Positions 1 through 11,700 are shown, counted from the stretch's first letter. The stretch is 64,000 bases of DNA from Lytechinus pictus (GCF_037042905.1 NC_087247.1:74818420-74882419); one strand, 5' to 3'. Made by a program: numbers and translations. Notes: generated by a model from the sequence alone, not told the origin.

Positions 1-40
1 ATGGTTAATTGCCAACCCAGAACCAATCAAGAAAAAGACA

Positions 41-160
41 CCCCTGATTTGGTCTTACATGCGATTCACTCCTCCCCCATATCGGGATGTATCTTGGCTA
101 AGAAGCCCCCTCCCCCTGATTTGGTCTTGATTTACCCCCCCCCCCCCAATATCGGGATGT
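41..160. repeat. short tandem repeat, about 71-bp unit, two copies
   Basis: The words CCCCTGATTTGGTCTT (41 and 113) and ATATCGGGATGT (79 and 149) each occur twice, about 71 bp apart, with C-rich tracts between them. No coding sense is visible. Confidence 0.6.
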
Positions 161-218
161 GTTGGCTGCGCTGCTAGCTAGCTCGCTCTCTATGTATACG
201 TATGTAAGTGTTGTTCTC

Positions 219-248
219 GCACGCGCGCGCGCACGTACGTACGCATGT
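219..248. other. alternating purine-pyrimidine run (Z-DNA-prone)
   Basis: Thirty bases alternate strictly purine-pyrimidine, mixing CG, CA and TA steps. Such runs can adopt left-handed DNA under supercoiling; use in vivo is not shown. Confidence 0.5.
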
Positions 249-1480
249 AACCGCCAATTGCAATATTTGAAAAAAGAACCCGATCAACCATGGTTTGCTG
301 TTCAGAAGGCCGTCTATAATTCATCATAAACTAAAGGAACACAGGTCAGATTCGGACAACGACTTCAAATTCATTCGCAGAATACGCTAAACAGTAAGTT
401 AGATAACAATTTTCTTTGATTTTGTTTTCGTAGTTAGTGGCTCGGCCTGATTATCTAGAATGTTACTGTTAGTGTTACTGTTAGATGTCGTACTGCCACG
501 GGGTTTCACTGCCACCGTACCGCCACTGCCCCGTTGGCGCGGGCCGGGACACGCCTGTCTCTGGCGAAATGGATTATGGGGTGCGTTAATATGCTTTGTA
601 TTATTGGCTGAGGTTAGCTGAGCCGAGCATTGTCATTGAGTAGTAATTCGCTCGTATGGCCTGATATCTATTGTCAATGTTTTACAAAACCATCTCTGAA
701 TACCGGTATGAATTTATGAATGAATGACTTGTTAAATTAATGCTGTACAGTGCAGTACTGTCATGACATTGACTGTCAAAGTGTCAATTAGGCCATTGGT
801 TACTGCACATCATTGACATTGTTTCACTGAAATGGAAACCTTGCCGAAAAATATTGCTCTGGAATGAGGCCTATAATTTGTTGTTGTTGGTAGATAATGT
901 TGGTAAATTAAGATGACATGGACATGGTAGTATTCAGGTGAAACATGGTAAGGTGTCCTAAATTTTAAAACAAAGTAAAGCCTTAAAGGCTACGCAGGCC
1001 CTAAAAAGCTACGCACCACTTATTGCGCATGCAATTTCAATGGTAAAATGTGCACTTTGTGTGCGGAACTGTGACTGGAGAGAGTGACAAACGATTCCTA
1101 TTCAATTTTTCTAGAGAGACTGCAATAATTATTCAGAGAAAACCTACAACTGTTTGGAATTAACATATTTTAGAAATTGAGGCAGAGAAATATTCCATGA
1201 TAAATCAAGAAGTGTTCTGAAAACATGGCGGGATTTTGGTATTAGTGAGTTATGTGATATTTTCTTTTTGGTTAGGCCTAAAGTTTTTTAGAATATTTAT
1301 TACATATGAATACGATATAATTTGTTCAAATATAAAAATTGGCATAGTTTTTGACGTTTGTAAACAAAATTCGTAGTTTACATGTATATGTAAATGTATC
1401 CCCCCCCCAAAAGGGCCTATACTAATCTGAACTCAGCCATGCCAGCTGACTAAAATCACAATTTCTGAATTTTTTCCTTG
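249..1480. other. unassigned DNA, slightly GC-rich patch at 480-560
   Basis: No exon or repeat is recognised. A GC-richer patch sits near 480-560. A good donor-like sequence (ACAGTAAGT) occurs near 391. Read in the frame that would join the candidate exon at 4356, the upstream sequence meets a stop and has no ATG, so no first exon is called. Confidence 0.4.
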
Positions 1481-2690
1481 GGATTTTTCCGTGGGATTGG
1501 GCGCTAATTTCGCACCGACCAACTTCGAGCAAAATTCACCACCAAATGTTGTTCTCAAATGTCATATCAAGTCTGAATTGCATTTGAATGTCCATGTGCC
1601 CACCGCTTTTCCGAATATCGGGAACAGCTGTATATCGGCTTCGATCTCTACGTCATTGTTTGAATCCTCATGCCTTGCTTTGCCGTAATTTTGATATGGA
1701 CTGAAGTTCGTAACCAAGTCATGCAAACTGCCGCAGGCAAATCTTTTGGTCGCTAACTTCAGTCCTTATAAATAATGGCAAAGCCAAGCAAAGTGATGTC
1801 TGACTGAGAATTTGAACGATAACGTAATGTTTAATGTTGGGGCCCGCAAAGATAACCTGGCTTGAGCCCGGACCAGAAGGTTTAGCAAAAAAATTATGGG
1901 TCCTGGATCAACCCGGAACTCGGAGCCACCGCTCAACACCGCTGCTGCAGCCCTAAGAAAAACCTGGCCCCGCTAATCCCTAATGCACTTTCGTACCCTG
2001 CGATGTTAGCGAACTAATTTAACCTAAATATTTGTCCGAATCAATTCACTGAGCATCAGGAACATCTTTATTCCGGCTTCCACCATGATTTCATCATTCG
2101 AGTTATCAGATTTAGGGTCTCACTCCACCGTATATTTATTTGGATATTTGCTGAAGTTAGCGATTACAACGCGCAAACACGAAGTCAACAGTGTTGCTGC
2201 CCTCTGCGTTCGTTTGGCAAAATCTGACTAAGAATTTTAACTAAGACGTCAAGATCAAAGCTAAAATAATGCTGTTTCCACTGCTCAAAGTGGCTGAAAT
2301 TCATGTAAAGGATAAATTGAGTTAGATTTTTCGAGAAAATAGATGAGCTTGGTTCATGAATAGTGGTAAATGGTCACATTATCTTGGTGTTTATTTGGTA
2401 TTTTTCGGAGACATAACAGCTTCTGATCTTCGCTGTTTTGGATCTTAACCCGGACCGGCTTGCCCTGGGGAAAATCCCCCCAACTCACTAGTCTCTGAAT
2501 TCCACCCCGGCATGGCTCCCACCATTACGATAACATCGGGAATGGAGCCAAAATACCGCCGTTCCCGATCGTGATGTTTGGAAAAATGGTGGGCATACTG
2601 TGTATTGACCTCAAAATGTGTGTAGACAATTTCTGGTGGAAAATTTTGCTCGAAGTTGGTGTGAAACTGCATTAGTGCGGGAGAATAATC
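1481..2690. repeat. diverged local repeat cluster (direct and inverted copies)
   Basis: About 1590-1830 and 2040-2280 are diverged direct copies, sharing TCTGACT(G/A)AGAATTT and a GCTGAAGTT/ACTGAAGTT block. About 1525-1640 recurs inverted at 2568-2660, sharing CAACTTCGAGCAAAATT. It looks like remnants of one mobile element inserted several times. Short open frames over these stretches follow the repeat and are not called genes. Confidence 0.5.
1698..1765. repeat. inverted repeat, 11-bp perfect arms
   Basis: GGACTGAAGTT at 1698-1708 pairs perfectly with AACTTCAGTCC at 1755-1765, with a loop of about 46 bases. It lies inside the local repeat cluster. Confidence 0.6.
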
Positions 2691-2954
2691 TGAGGTCCTT
2701 TCATAGGGCTAGGCATATCCATTTTTAAAGTTAATTATATTTTTTAAATTAAGTTTGTCCTGTGATCACTTTTTATCTGCGTTTATTTATTTACTGATCA
2801 AAAACTTGCCCAAAATAATGTCTAGAATTCACCCACTGGCATATGATTGTCCAGGGACGGATCCTGGATTTCTCAAGGGGGGAGGGGCACATTTTCCCAG
2901 GAAATTACTTTAACAAGCACAAAAAAAGAGATCTTTACTTGTGTATGAGACAAT

Positions 2955-3368
2955 TACCGTGTTTACACTTGATCGGCTTTTGGTTCAGAACCAAAAGCCG
3001 ATGCAGAATCGGCTTTTGGTTTATCTTGCACTGCATTTACACGCTGTTACAGCTTGCGGTGCAGAATCGGCTCGCGTGTCAAAAACCTCAATTGATACGC
3101 TCACCAACAATATACGTCATAATAAAGACAACGCTGGATCCGTGCGCTTACAATTATGTCACAATGGTAAAGTAAATGAAATGCGCACCAATTGCCGATG
3201 CAGAATCGGCTTTCTGTTTACACGTAGTAAAAAAGCCGATTCTGTATCGGCTCGCGGTTCTGAACCTACTACTTTGGTGGTGCAAATTGCTGATTCTGAA
3301 CCGCGAGCCGATGCAAATTAATCGTGTTTTACACGCTATGAAAAAGCCGATTAAGTGTAAACACGGTA
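2955..3368. mobile_element. 410-bp MITE with TIRs and TA target duplication
   Basis: The element runs 2957-3366. Its termini CCGTGTTTACACTT / AAGTGTAAACACGG are perfect inverted repeats and extend with one mismatch to about 25 bp. TA dinucleotides flank both ends (2955-2956, 3367-3368), as expected for Tc1/mariner-type insertion. Inside are two nested palindromes: 15-bp perfect arms at 2972-2986/2988-3002, and a pair at about 3246-3261/3297-3312. GCAGAATCGGCT is repeated several times. There is no transposase; open frames within it come from repeat structure. Confidence 0.8.
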
Positions 3369-3453
3369 TATATTTCCATTAGAAATATTTGCTGTAACTT
3401 TCAAAAGGAGGGACACACTTGTGTAAAGACGCCATATTTACATTAAACACATT

Positions 3454-3856
3454 GGCCCGAATTCACAAAGGTGGTTTTGAAAACCCACGGTTGAGTCCAT
3501 GGTGTATGCAGATTTCCTGTATAAATTACGCTTAATTTAGCACGTATCTGGCGCGTGTATAAAAAATGTCAAATTCTGATGCGCGCTTTTATCGCAGTGC
3601 GCCAAATTGACGCCTGTTACCATGGTTAGATACGCTATTTTATTCATGAGTCCACTGTTCAAAACAGTGGACTTGTGATTAAAATAGCATGGATAACCAC
3701 GGCAACCGGCGTCAATTTGGCGCACTGTGACAAAAACGCGCATCAGCATTGGACATATTTTGATATACGCTGTAAATAAGCGTAATTTATACAGGAAATC
3801 TCCATAAAACATGGACTCAACCGGGGTTTTCAAAACCACCTTTTTGAATTCGGGCC
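3454..3856. mobile_element. 400-bp full-length hairpin (foldback) MITE
   Basis: Nearly the whole element folds back on itself. Termini are GGCCCGAATTCAC... and ...GAATTCGGGCC, and complementarity continues inward to a 10-bp perfect stem around 3650-3672 (GTCCACTGTT/AACAGTGGAC). ATT flanks both ends (3451-3453, 3857-3859) and may be the target duplication. No coding capacity. Confidence 0.75.
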
Positions 3857-3866
3857 ATTGACTATT

Positions 3867-4355
3867 GCTCTCAAGGGGGGGGGGGGGCACAGGTCAATTG
3901 TGCCCATCTGGATCTGTTACTGTGATTGTCAAAGAAAATCATATTGAATGTTATCAATTAATTGATTAGGCCTACCTTTTGAAAACTGCTGCTCTGGAAA
4001 TATGACTTCAGATCATTCTTTTTCTATTAGATAATTTTCTCTTGCATATCTACATGATTGCTGATCAAAACACGTTACGCAGCAGAGTAACTGTGTTATA
4101 TTGATCTATATATTTCCTGCATGCACACACAGAAAATCTTTGGTGGGGGAATTTTATTTCTGTGCCATCAATTTCAAACATATTTTCAAGTGAATTTGCT
4201 GCATATGTTGAAATAAAAATTATCATGATGCTGTATATGAATGAATCATTGCATTTTGGAGCTTAAAGAAAGTTTTACTATATTAGTATTATATTTTTGT
4301 TTTTATCGGCACATGCATATTTTCCAACACTCAAATTGATTTTATTTCATTTAAG
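3867..4355. other. AT-rich unassigned DNA
   Basis: No gene, RNA or repeat boundary is recognised apart from a G homopolymer just upstream. The last bases form a pyrimidine-containing tract and AG suited to splice the following candidate exon. Confidence 0.4.
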
Positions 4356-4472
4356 ATTGGACGACGGATACACTGGATGATAATGTAGATGGTCCAGGAT
4401 TATCTGGGAAGGAAACTACAGGTGTTGAACACAGAAAACCGTTAACAAGAAAACAACTGGAGTTTGTGAAAG
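4356..4472 (+). CDS. candidate internal exon of an unidentified small protein
   Basis: An AG acceptor (TTTCATTTAAG) precedes this block and a GT donor (AAAG|GTACTT) follows it. One frame is open throughout: two bases completing a codon, 38 codons starting Trp-Thr-Thr-Asp, then one base. The peptide is acidic, then basic, ending with LTRKQLEFVK. The overhanging G fits the AG-preceded exon at 8746, giving a Lys-Gly junction. There is no in-frame ATG, so a first exon must lie elsewhere and was not found. I do not recognise the family. This is an inference from splice sites and phase only; a chance open stretch cannot be excluded. Confidence 0.35.
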
Positions 4473-5014
4473 GTACTTGTGTAAGAATTCACTTCAGTGG
4501 AAAAAATGGCAAAGCTTCATTAAATAAAACAGATTGTACTCCTGCAGTGGCATAGCTGAAAAAAAAAACTTGTGAGGAATGGTAAAAATACTGAAAAAGA
4601 CCAAATGTCATCCCCATTTATAGGATTACACGTCCTTTCTAACACCCCCCCCCCCTGGAAAAAAAAATCAATATGCTGGCGGGGGGGGGGGGGGTTGACA
4701 CTTTGGCCCCAGGTATTCATGTGGTATGGTATTTGTCATCATTTGGGCAACCTCCCATTAATATAACGGGTTATTTTCTGCTAATCTATGGTTAAACATG
4801 AATTTCTTTATCATATTGTACAAAATGTTTTGTTGATATTTGTTAATTGGTACTATTCAATTGAAGGGTAGTGTATTATGCAAATTTCTCGATATTTTAG
4901 AAAAATATATCAATTTCTCAAGAAAGCTTGCACGCTTGACAAGCATTGATGTTTTGAACCCGTAGCTGACATACTGTCCTTTGCATTGTTTTCATCCCAT
5001 ATTCCTTATTACAG
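4473..5014. other. unassigned DNA with C and G homopolymers
   Basis: A run of C (about 4646-4656) faces a run of G (about 4681-4693) across 25 bases and could form a hairpin. Otherwise AT-rich with no recognised feature. Confidence 0.4.
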
Positions 5015-5178
5015 TTGCAAGAAATTAATCTTGCCGGGTACGTATTCACCTCACCTTGGTCGAGTGCAGCACAGTGGATAAATGTGTTGCTGAAGGAAAA
5101 CACCATTGCTAGGATTCAAACCCACGACACTCTGTTGAAAGGTGAGAGTCAGAACCACTAGACCATGACGCACCCACA
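5015..5178 (-). mobile_element. tRNA-derived SINE (fragment)
   Basis: Read on the minus strand, an A-box-like TGGTCTAGTGG (5155-5165) is followed by a B-box-like GGTTTGAATCC (5112-5122), the internal RNA polymerase III promoter of a tRNA head. The body sequence, with GTGCTGCACTC and GGTGAGGTGAAT, matches the better copy at 40225-40511. Boundaries are approximate. Confidence 0.65.
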
Positions 5179-5189
5179 GTTAACAAGCT

Positions 5190-5830
5190 GATGTCAATTC
5201 CCCACTTGTTCTTTTGTATTTTATAACAAGAAGTCATGTTTATTCACATTTTGACCTCCAAGAACTAAAAAGTGGAGTGAAGATTTATTTAATGTAAACA
5301 CATGCATTGCTTGAAATAATGTTATGCTACGTGGGACATATCATACACACGTGTACGAAAATATGAAATTATTATGATTTCATTTTATAACATAAGCCTA
5401 ACACATATTCCTGACGATCATGTGCACATTCCAGTAATTTTTTCCAAAATGTTGCTAAACCTTCAAATCAAAGACTTTGTTATCAGATTTTAACGAAATT
5501 GTCAACATTATGCTTTTCTGATTAATTTTCTTCCTACCTAAATCTCCCCTTTCCTCATGCTTTCTTTCTATGGTCCCCTTCATTCTCCTTATAACTATGT
5601 TATATGTAAAATGTAACCGGTCGTCCAACCCATTTGATTGAAGGGCTAAGTACTCTAGACTGAAAGTTATGTGATTTAAATTCAAAGAGTACATCAGACA
5701 AAAAAAAACACTGAAAATTTCGTCAAAATTGAATGAGGATTAACAAAATTATGACTAATTAAAGTTGTTATTTTTTGGTAAACTGTTCTCTGCAAGTCCT
5801 CATGAATATACAAGATCCCAATTTATATAT
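5190..5830. mobile_element. remnants of a hairpin MITE (TTAA family)
   Basis: Segments at about 5190-5540 and 5715-5830 are diverged relatives of the arms of the hairpin element at 11881-12505 (shared CCCCACTTGTTCTTTTGTATTTTAT and a degenerate GATTTT-GA(T/C)GAAATT block). The arms are out of normal order and the termini are lost. Confidence 0.45.
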
Positions 5831-5976
5831 TTTTTTGTATTATATGAATTCAAATTTTGTTCAAGCTAGGTTATAAAAATTATATTATTTCTCACAGATA
5901 GTTGAGTTATTCATCTGATTCAACACAACAAAAATAGACAAAAAAGAAATAAGTGGGAATCTTGTATATTTGAACT

Positions 5977-6185
5977 ATGGGAAATAGTGTAAAAATAGAT
6001 GTGCTACTAAGAATTATTTTCTATATGATTTGCAAAATATTAAAAAAAGATGTCGCTATTTTTCTTGTTTTTTTTTCTATTTTCATGATATATTCTTTAT
6101 TATTCTATTATTCTATATATTCTATTTTTGATATAGATATTATTTATTTCTTTATGTATCTTTAATGTATTTATGATAAACTTTT
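5977..6185. other. AT-rich unassigned DNA
   Basis: Very AT-rich, with TATTCTATT-type simple sequence at 6095-6150. The open frame here is a low-complexity Ile/Phe/Tyr string and is not a credible gene. Confidence 0.4.
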
Positions 6186-6753
6186 GGCATGTTTCTACAG
6201 AAAATCATTAAAAACGATTTATCTTTTCCGGACTCGAAAAACCTTATCGCCCTTAAACCAACCTGCTTCTACAAACCGAATAATCTGATTAACTCGCTTT
6301 TCGCGTTGCAAATACGGCGGAAATCGGAAATTCAACCTATAACCTCACGTTGCATTGTACATATGTCCAAAATTGCATCTTCTTAGGAAAATTTTCAAAA
6401 TTTGTGGTAGATCTCACTCAATGTAGCAGGTATACGTGTTGCACGATCAGCTGGCGAGATCGAAAAGGCCAGAATGTGCAAATTTATGTACTGCGAAATT
6501 GCACTTCCGGGATTAAGCACTTCCGCCAGACACGATACGCTATTTTGCCGTGTGTCTTTACAGAAAAGTTAAACGGATTAACATGGCAATAACCACCTCT
6601 CAGAGATGGTTATGAGAAACCATATTTTGCTTGAAGCAGTTTATCAATAAACCGCTTCGCGTCTGTTTCTACAAAATTCTACAGGAAAGTTTTCCGGGAT
6701 TCTGGATACTTACGCGGGTAATACCTTTTAACGATTCTATGTAGAAATACGCC
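6186..6753. mobile_element. probable non-autonomous TIR element
   Basis: The left end GGCATGTTTCTACAGAAAATC is an imperfect inverted match to the right end (GATTCTATGTAGAAATACGCC), with ATTAAAA/TTTTAAC continuing inward. There is no transposase; short open frames inside are not conserved-looking. No clear target duplication was found. Confidence 0.45.
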
Positions 6754-7034
6754 GTTTGATATATCTTTTAGGTGAAAAGAAAATAGAGAAATATTAGGAG
6801 GTTCTATTTTTATGGGGGTACTATTTTCCCCCCTTTTGGGGATATTTATTTCCTCTAAGTTTGGTACTCTTTACCTTTAATCATTTGGCCATGTGAAGGC
6901 TATCACGCATTTTGAGTTTAATCTTCGAAATTTGGTGTTCATCAGTTTGTTGTCCAAACTCTGTCTTACATTTAGATTTGTTTATAGGAAGATTAACATA
7001 ATATCTATGTGGAGTGCAATCATTGACCTCTTGT

Positions 7035-7540
7035 AGAGTCGTGCAGTCACATGTATTCATAATGCTGGTGCTTTTATGCCACACATGTACTTGTCAATAC
7101 TGGGTTCCACTCTTTTGTACTTGAACTTATTAGTAAAAAAAATATTTTATTAATGTCATTGAAGTAGCTGTGTGAAAGCAATTACACACAACAGATTTAA
7201 AATCAAGGTTATTGTATTACAAGTATCAGGTTTGTTTGCAGAACAGTGGTTTTGCCAAGTACTCAATCTACGTAAAAAGCCATCAGAGAGAACATGTTTA
7301 TTCTTGGAAATGTTATTCATTTGTTGTGTTTTTCAATTAAACTCTGTCTTGATACATGTTTATTTTAGATACCAAGATTGACAGAGTATAGATGTCAACG
7401 AGGAGCAAAGTCATATATATTCATAACTTATGTGCTTTAATTATAAAGTCTATAATTGTGAATACTGTGTTCCATTTATGCTGTACTTAAACTTTTCATA
7501 GTAAAAACATTTGATGTTCTTGAAATAACTGTTTTCATCA
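7035..7540. repeat. diverged direct duplication, about 370-bp period
   Basis: About 7035-7160 and 7395-7540 share the order TATTCATAA, AATACTG-GTTCCA, TGTACTT-AACTT, AGTAAAAA and TGAA(G/A)TA(G/A)CTG. The copies are old. No gene is recognised in or between them. Confidence 0.4.
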
Positions 7541-7579
7541 TTTTTTTCTTGTGCATACTTAATCCATTATCAAACCTAC

Positions 7580-8540
7580 CATTAACCCGAGCTATATATG
7601 CTGTTCACCATTGGTCTACCATTCACTGTACTTTATTGGCCTACTATACATTGTACACCTTTGGTCTACTGTCTATCATTCAGTGTAAACCATTGGTCTA
7701 CCATTCACAGTACACTTGTGGTCTATAATGTATGGCCAATGGTGTAAATTGAATGGTTGACCAATGGTATAGTGTGTATGGTATGACAATGGTGTACAGT
7801 GAACGGTAGGCCAATGGTGTACGGTAAATGGTAGGTCAACGGTGTATGGTAAGCCAATGGTGTACGGTGATTGGTAGGGCAATGGTGAACTGTAAATGGT
7901 AGGTCAATGGTGTGCGGTGTATGGTAGGCCAATGGTGTACAATGTATGGTAGGTCAATGGTGTATGGTGAATGGTAGGGCAATGGTGAACGGTGTATGGT
8001 AGGTGAATGGTGTACGGTGAATGGTACGCGAATGGTGTACGGTGAATGGTAGGTGTACGGTGTATGGTGAATGGTAGGCGAATGGTGTATGGTGAATGGT
8101 ACGTGAATGGTGTACGGTGAATGGTACGCGAATGGTGTACGGTGAATGGTAGGTCAACGGTGTATGGTGAATGGTAGGCGAATGGTGTATGGTGAATGGT
8201 GTAAGGTGAATGGTAGACCAATGGTGTCTAGTGAACGGTAGCTGAATGGTAAATGGTAGGCCAGTGAATGGTGGCTGAATGGTGGTCAACGGTAAACCTG
8301 TCTATAGTGGCCATGGTAGATCAATGGTGAATGGTATTTGATCAATGGTATATGAATGGTAAATGGTGCTCATGAATATGGTAATAGTAACGTCCCAATT
8401 ATTTAAATTAGTTTGAATGGTATACCATTGGGGCTTGAATGGTATACCATTGGTGTATGATGGGTGCTGTGCGAATGGTATTCCAATGGTATATCAATGG
8501 TGTTTCAGTGGTGTATGGTGTATGGTATTTCAATGGTATA
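7580..8540. repeat. minisatellite of about 25-bp GGTGTA-GGTGAATGGTA units
   Basis: The core (about 7860-8215) is built of about 25-bp units such as AATGGTGTACGGTGAATGG plus TACGC or TAGGC variants. Units degrade outward into looser AATGGTRTA repeats up to 8540. Because 25 is not a multiple of 3 and the minus strand lacks stops, several overlapping minus-strand frames stay open for about 70-110 codons with a His/Thr/Pro/Tyr-rich, 25-residue period. That is a consequence of the repeat; I see no splice or start context supporting a protein. Confidence 0.85.
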
Positions 8541-8559
8541 CCATTCAATTTTTTTTATA

Positions 8560-8745
8560 AGGGGAGCGAAGCGCGAGCTGAAAATATAGGAATTTCAAAC
8601 CCGAAGAGGGGCATTCTAAGGCTTGTTTGTAGGAATTCACTAAGACCATACGTATTTCACCAATTAAATTATGCGAGCGCGAAGCGCGAGCTGAAAATTT
8701 TTGATATTCAGATCAGAAAAAGGGACATTTAAGGACTGATTTTAG
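8560..8745. repeat. GCGAAGCGCGAGCTGAAAAT-type dispersed repeat
   Basis: Two diverged units of about 120 bp each contain GCGAAGCGCGAGCTGAAAAT and end in a TAGGAATTC block. The same GCTCGC-rich style appears inside the hAT-like insertion at 30312-31169. The second unit ends exactly where the candidate exon at 8746 begins, so its AG may be repeat-derived. Confidence 0.5.
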
Positions 8746-8834
8746 GAATTCGAGAGAGCACGATTGGCGGGAAGAGGGCAGAAGAGATTGAGCTTTTGAA
8801 GAAGCAGGTTATTGTCTTCCCCGTGTCAGTTTGA
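8746..8834 (+). CDS. candidate terminal exon of an unidentified small protein
   Basis: After GATTTTAG, the frame continues from the exon at 4356-4472 with compatible phase (G + GA gives Gly). It encodes 28 more residues including GGKRAEEIELLKKQ, a short charged helix-like stretch, then Val-rich residues and TGA at 8832-8834. The joined C-terminus would be about 67 residues. The product is unrecognised. Caution: the acceptor AG lies in a repeat and its pyrimidine tract is weak. Alternative: the exon is chance or belongs to an unrelated transposon. Confidence 0.3.
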
Positions 8835-9989
8835 GTCAAAGTACAAGTGAGTTAATGTTTTATATTACTGTATACTTGTAAACTTTGTATGATCATGTAT
8901 TTTACTCTTACTAAATAATTATTGATGCCTATGGGATTACTTTATATGAATTTTTAATATGTAAACTGACATTATTATGCCTCTGAAGTCCTATGATTTT
9001 ACAAATACAGATTTACCACAAGGAATATATAATATTGATTTGTTGGCATGCACGAACACAAGTTAAGATTTTTATAAATGTTTTTACATTAATATGCGAC
9101 TGTAACCCACTTACCGTCAGATCTGTTTCATGATGTTGATTGTAGTTTATTGTTTTATTTTCCCTTTAGCTCAACATATATATGCAATGATTTACTAGAT
9201 GATGTTTGCATACACTGTAATTACCAAAGTACATTAACCCAGAGGAATTGAGAAGTGTGGGCGGTGAGTTTATTTTTAATTGGATCGTATTGCAATAAAA
9301 CCTGTCTTTTAATTATGTAATATTCAGGAATTGTTTTTTTTTTTTGCATTTTTATCCAAACTGCAGTTTAGTTATGGATGATATATATGTATATTTTTAT
9401 CAACCCTCGTGTGTGAAGCAAGAATAAAGAAATGTCATATTGAGACTCATAATCATCATATTGTATAAACTATCTATTGAAATAATTGGAAATTATCACT
9501 TGGAATAAATGTTGTACATGGGTCATATGATTTTATTTTATCAATATGTATTTACAATGTATTTTTATTATTTATGTCTCTGCAGCGAGGCTGTTTTTCT
9601 TGGAATAAAATATCTGTACCACCACAAACCAGTCTTGACTTGGCTTTCTTTCATTAAAAATTCACTGTGCTTCTTTTTGTTTTACAAAGGACTTCGTGCA
9701 AATTTCCATGTAGAAAAATTTAAGACACTGACACCATAGAGTTATATACGATTGATTGAATCAACGTAACTCTTTGTAAGACGGGTCCCTGATCCGATGT
9801 GTTAATTTTATGAAGCTAATAAACTGGAATTATTCTATGGACCATGGAGGCATGGACCATTTAGAAAAATCCCTCTACAATATTTAAGAATACTTTACTC
9901 TGTAGTGCTGCAACGTTGTCGAATATGACCCGAGTTTGAATAAATGGTAGAGTGGTTTGGATTTTTTCCTCATAGATACAAAGCTTCGG
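8835..9989. other. AT-rich unassigned DNA with polyadenylation-like signals
   Basis: Contains several AATAAA words on the plus strand (near 9293, 9424, 9504, 9604), consistent with but not proof of a 3' end for the candidate gene upstream. No coding sequence is recognised. Confidence 0.4.
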
Positions 9990-11700
9990 CGCGTTTGGGG
10001 TGTTTTAAGAAGCACATTTGCTCTAATAAAAGTGCTAATGTATAGTTTGAAAACAAGCACATGAACCCATATTTTTTTATATTTTAATTGCGCCTCTTAG
10101 GTATATCTTTCTCTACAACTTTGCAAAGTTTGGTGAAAATGACACGTTTTGTCAAAGTGCAGCATTTCTTGTACTTGTCAAGATTGTATTGAAATTTCAC
10201 ATTTTTGAGGTTGAGTTTGCGCAATGTCTAAGAACTGAGTGTGTTAGACTTAAAAGAACAAACAAGTTATAGCAATACAAATAGATTGTCCATCTTAAGG
10301 ATACAATTATTAATTATATTGGGAACTTTGATGAAATTTTCATGGATTTTGACTGAGTAATAGAGCTTTAATTAAACTCATTGTTGTGATCTCGTGACTC
10401 GTGAGGTCAAAAAATGCCGAATTCGTTTGAATGCGCAATTCACAAGAACATCCATTTGGGTTAACTTTCAGCCATAGCTATTTTAATAGTGAAAAATCAA
10501 GCACATAAACAGTAGATCCATATTAATTTTAGCATATCTGGAATATATTCAGGGGCTAAAGTATTGTGCAAAGTCGTATGATGAAAATGACATGGATTTT
10601 CAATGATTGGGAGCAAGACTACTGAACCATTTGCATTTTAGACGATATCAGAATTTTGCTTGTTTTCGGTGCATTTTGGGTTAACGATTACGAGCACATG
10701 CATGGACCCCATATTTTTAATATTTAACGTCTTCAAAATATATTCCTCTACAAATCTAGAGAGTATGATGAAAATGACATGGATTTTGAATTTGGGAGCA
10801 GAACTAAGGAACCATAATATTCGTATTTTTTAAACATTTTGGACAGTATTAATTATCAAACTTTTGCACGTTTTAGGCGCATTTTTGGGCTGCTTCAAGC
10901 GAACTCCGGCTCGCAACTACTTTGGACACTGATAGTCTAAAAACGAGCACATGGACCCCATATTTTTCATGTTTTGTCTTCGGAATATAATCTTCTACAA
11001 ATATGGAGAGTATGAGGAAAATGACATGGATTTTGAGTGTTTGGGAGCAGAACCACGGAACCATTCGCAGTTAGACGGTATTGACTTTTGCTTGTTTTTG
11101 GCCGCATTTTAGGTGATTTTCAAGCAAACTCGCAACACTTTGGACACTGAAACGAGCACATAGATGGACCCCATACTTTTAACTTTCCTACACCTTCGCA
11201 ATGCACCGTCCTCTACAATTTTGCCGAATTTGATGAAAATGACATGAATTTTGAATAAAGTGCAGCTAGCTTAAACTACTTTTTTAATTTCACGTCTTGA
11301 GGATTTGTTTTTTGTTATGCACCATTCTAGTCAAAATTAATGAGGGCGCTGCGCTGCTGACTCCAAATAGACATAGTTTTGCCAATCAAAAGATATTCTC
11401 CTACTCTGCATGGTATCTTCTTATATAGTCACATATTCTGAAAGTTTGATGCAATATCGACAGAGTAAAGATGATTTAAACTCATTTGGTGAATTCGTGA
11501 GGTATATAAGAGGGGCATATGATTGCGCAACATTATATCATTCAAATACGGCGACTTTGAAGTCCCTTAGAAAAGAAATAAGCAAATGAACATATTTTTT
11601 GTATTTTCATAATGCATATAGATACCAAAGTAACTCTCTGCAAAATTTGGTAAAAATGACATGGACTTCATTCTAACTGTGAAACGTCCTTAAGTTTATC
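9990..11700. repeat. old tandem array of about 200-260-bp units
   Basis: Units share GAGCACATG-ATGGACCCCATA, then CTCTACAA-TT, GATGAAAATGACATGGATTTT, GGGAGCAGAAC and TTTTGCTTGTTTT blocks. The GCACATG marker recurs near 10057, 10501, 10694, 10947 and 11156, with a weaker one near 11582. Divergence is high. No coding frame persists across units. Confidence 0.65.

Noticed and set aside
1..177. Short open frame starting at the first base
   Set aside because: 58 codons across a tandem repeat and C tracts; no supporting context.
7676..8289. Overlapping minus-strand frames encoding His/Thr/Pro/Tyr repeats
   Set aside because: All frames of a stop-free 25-bp minisatellite; no start, splice or homology support.
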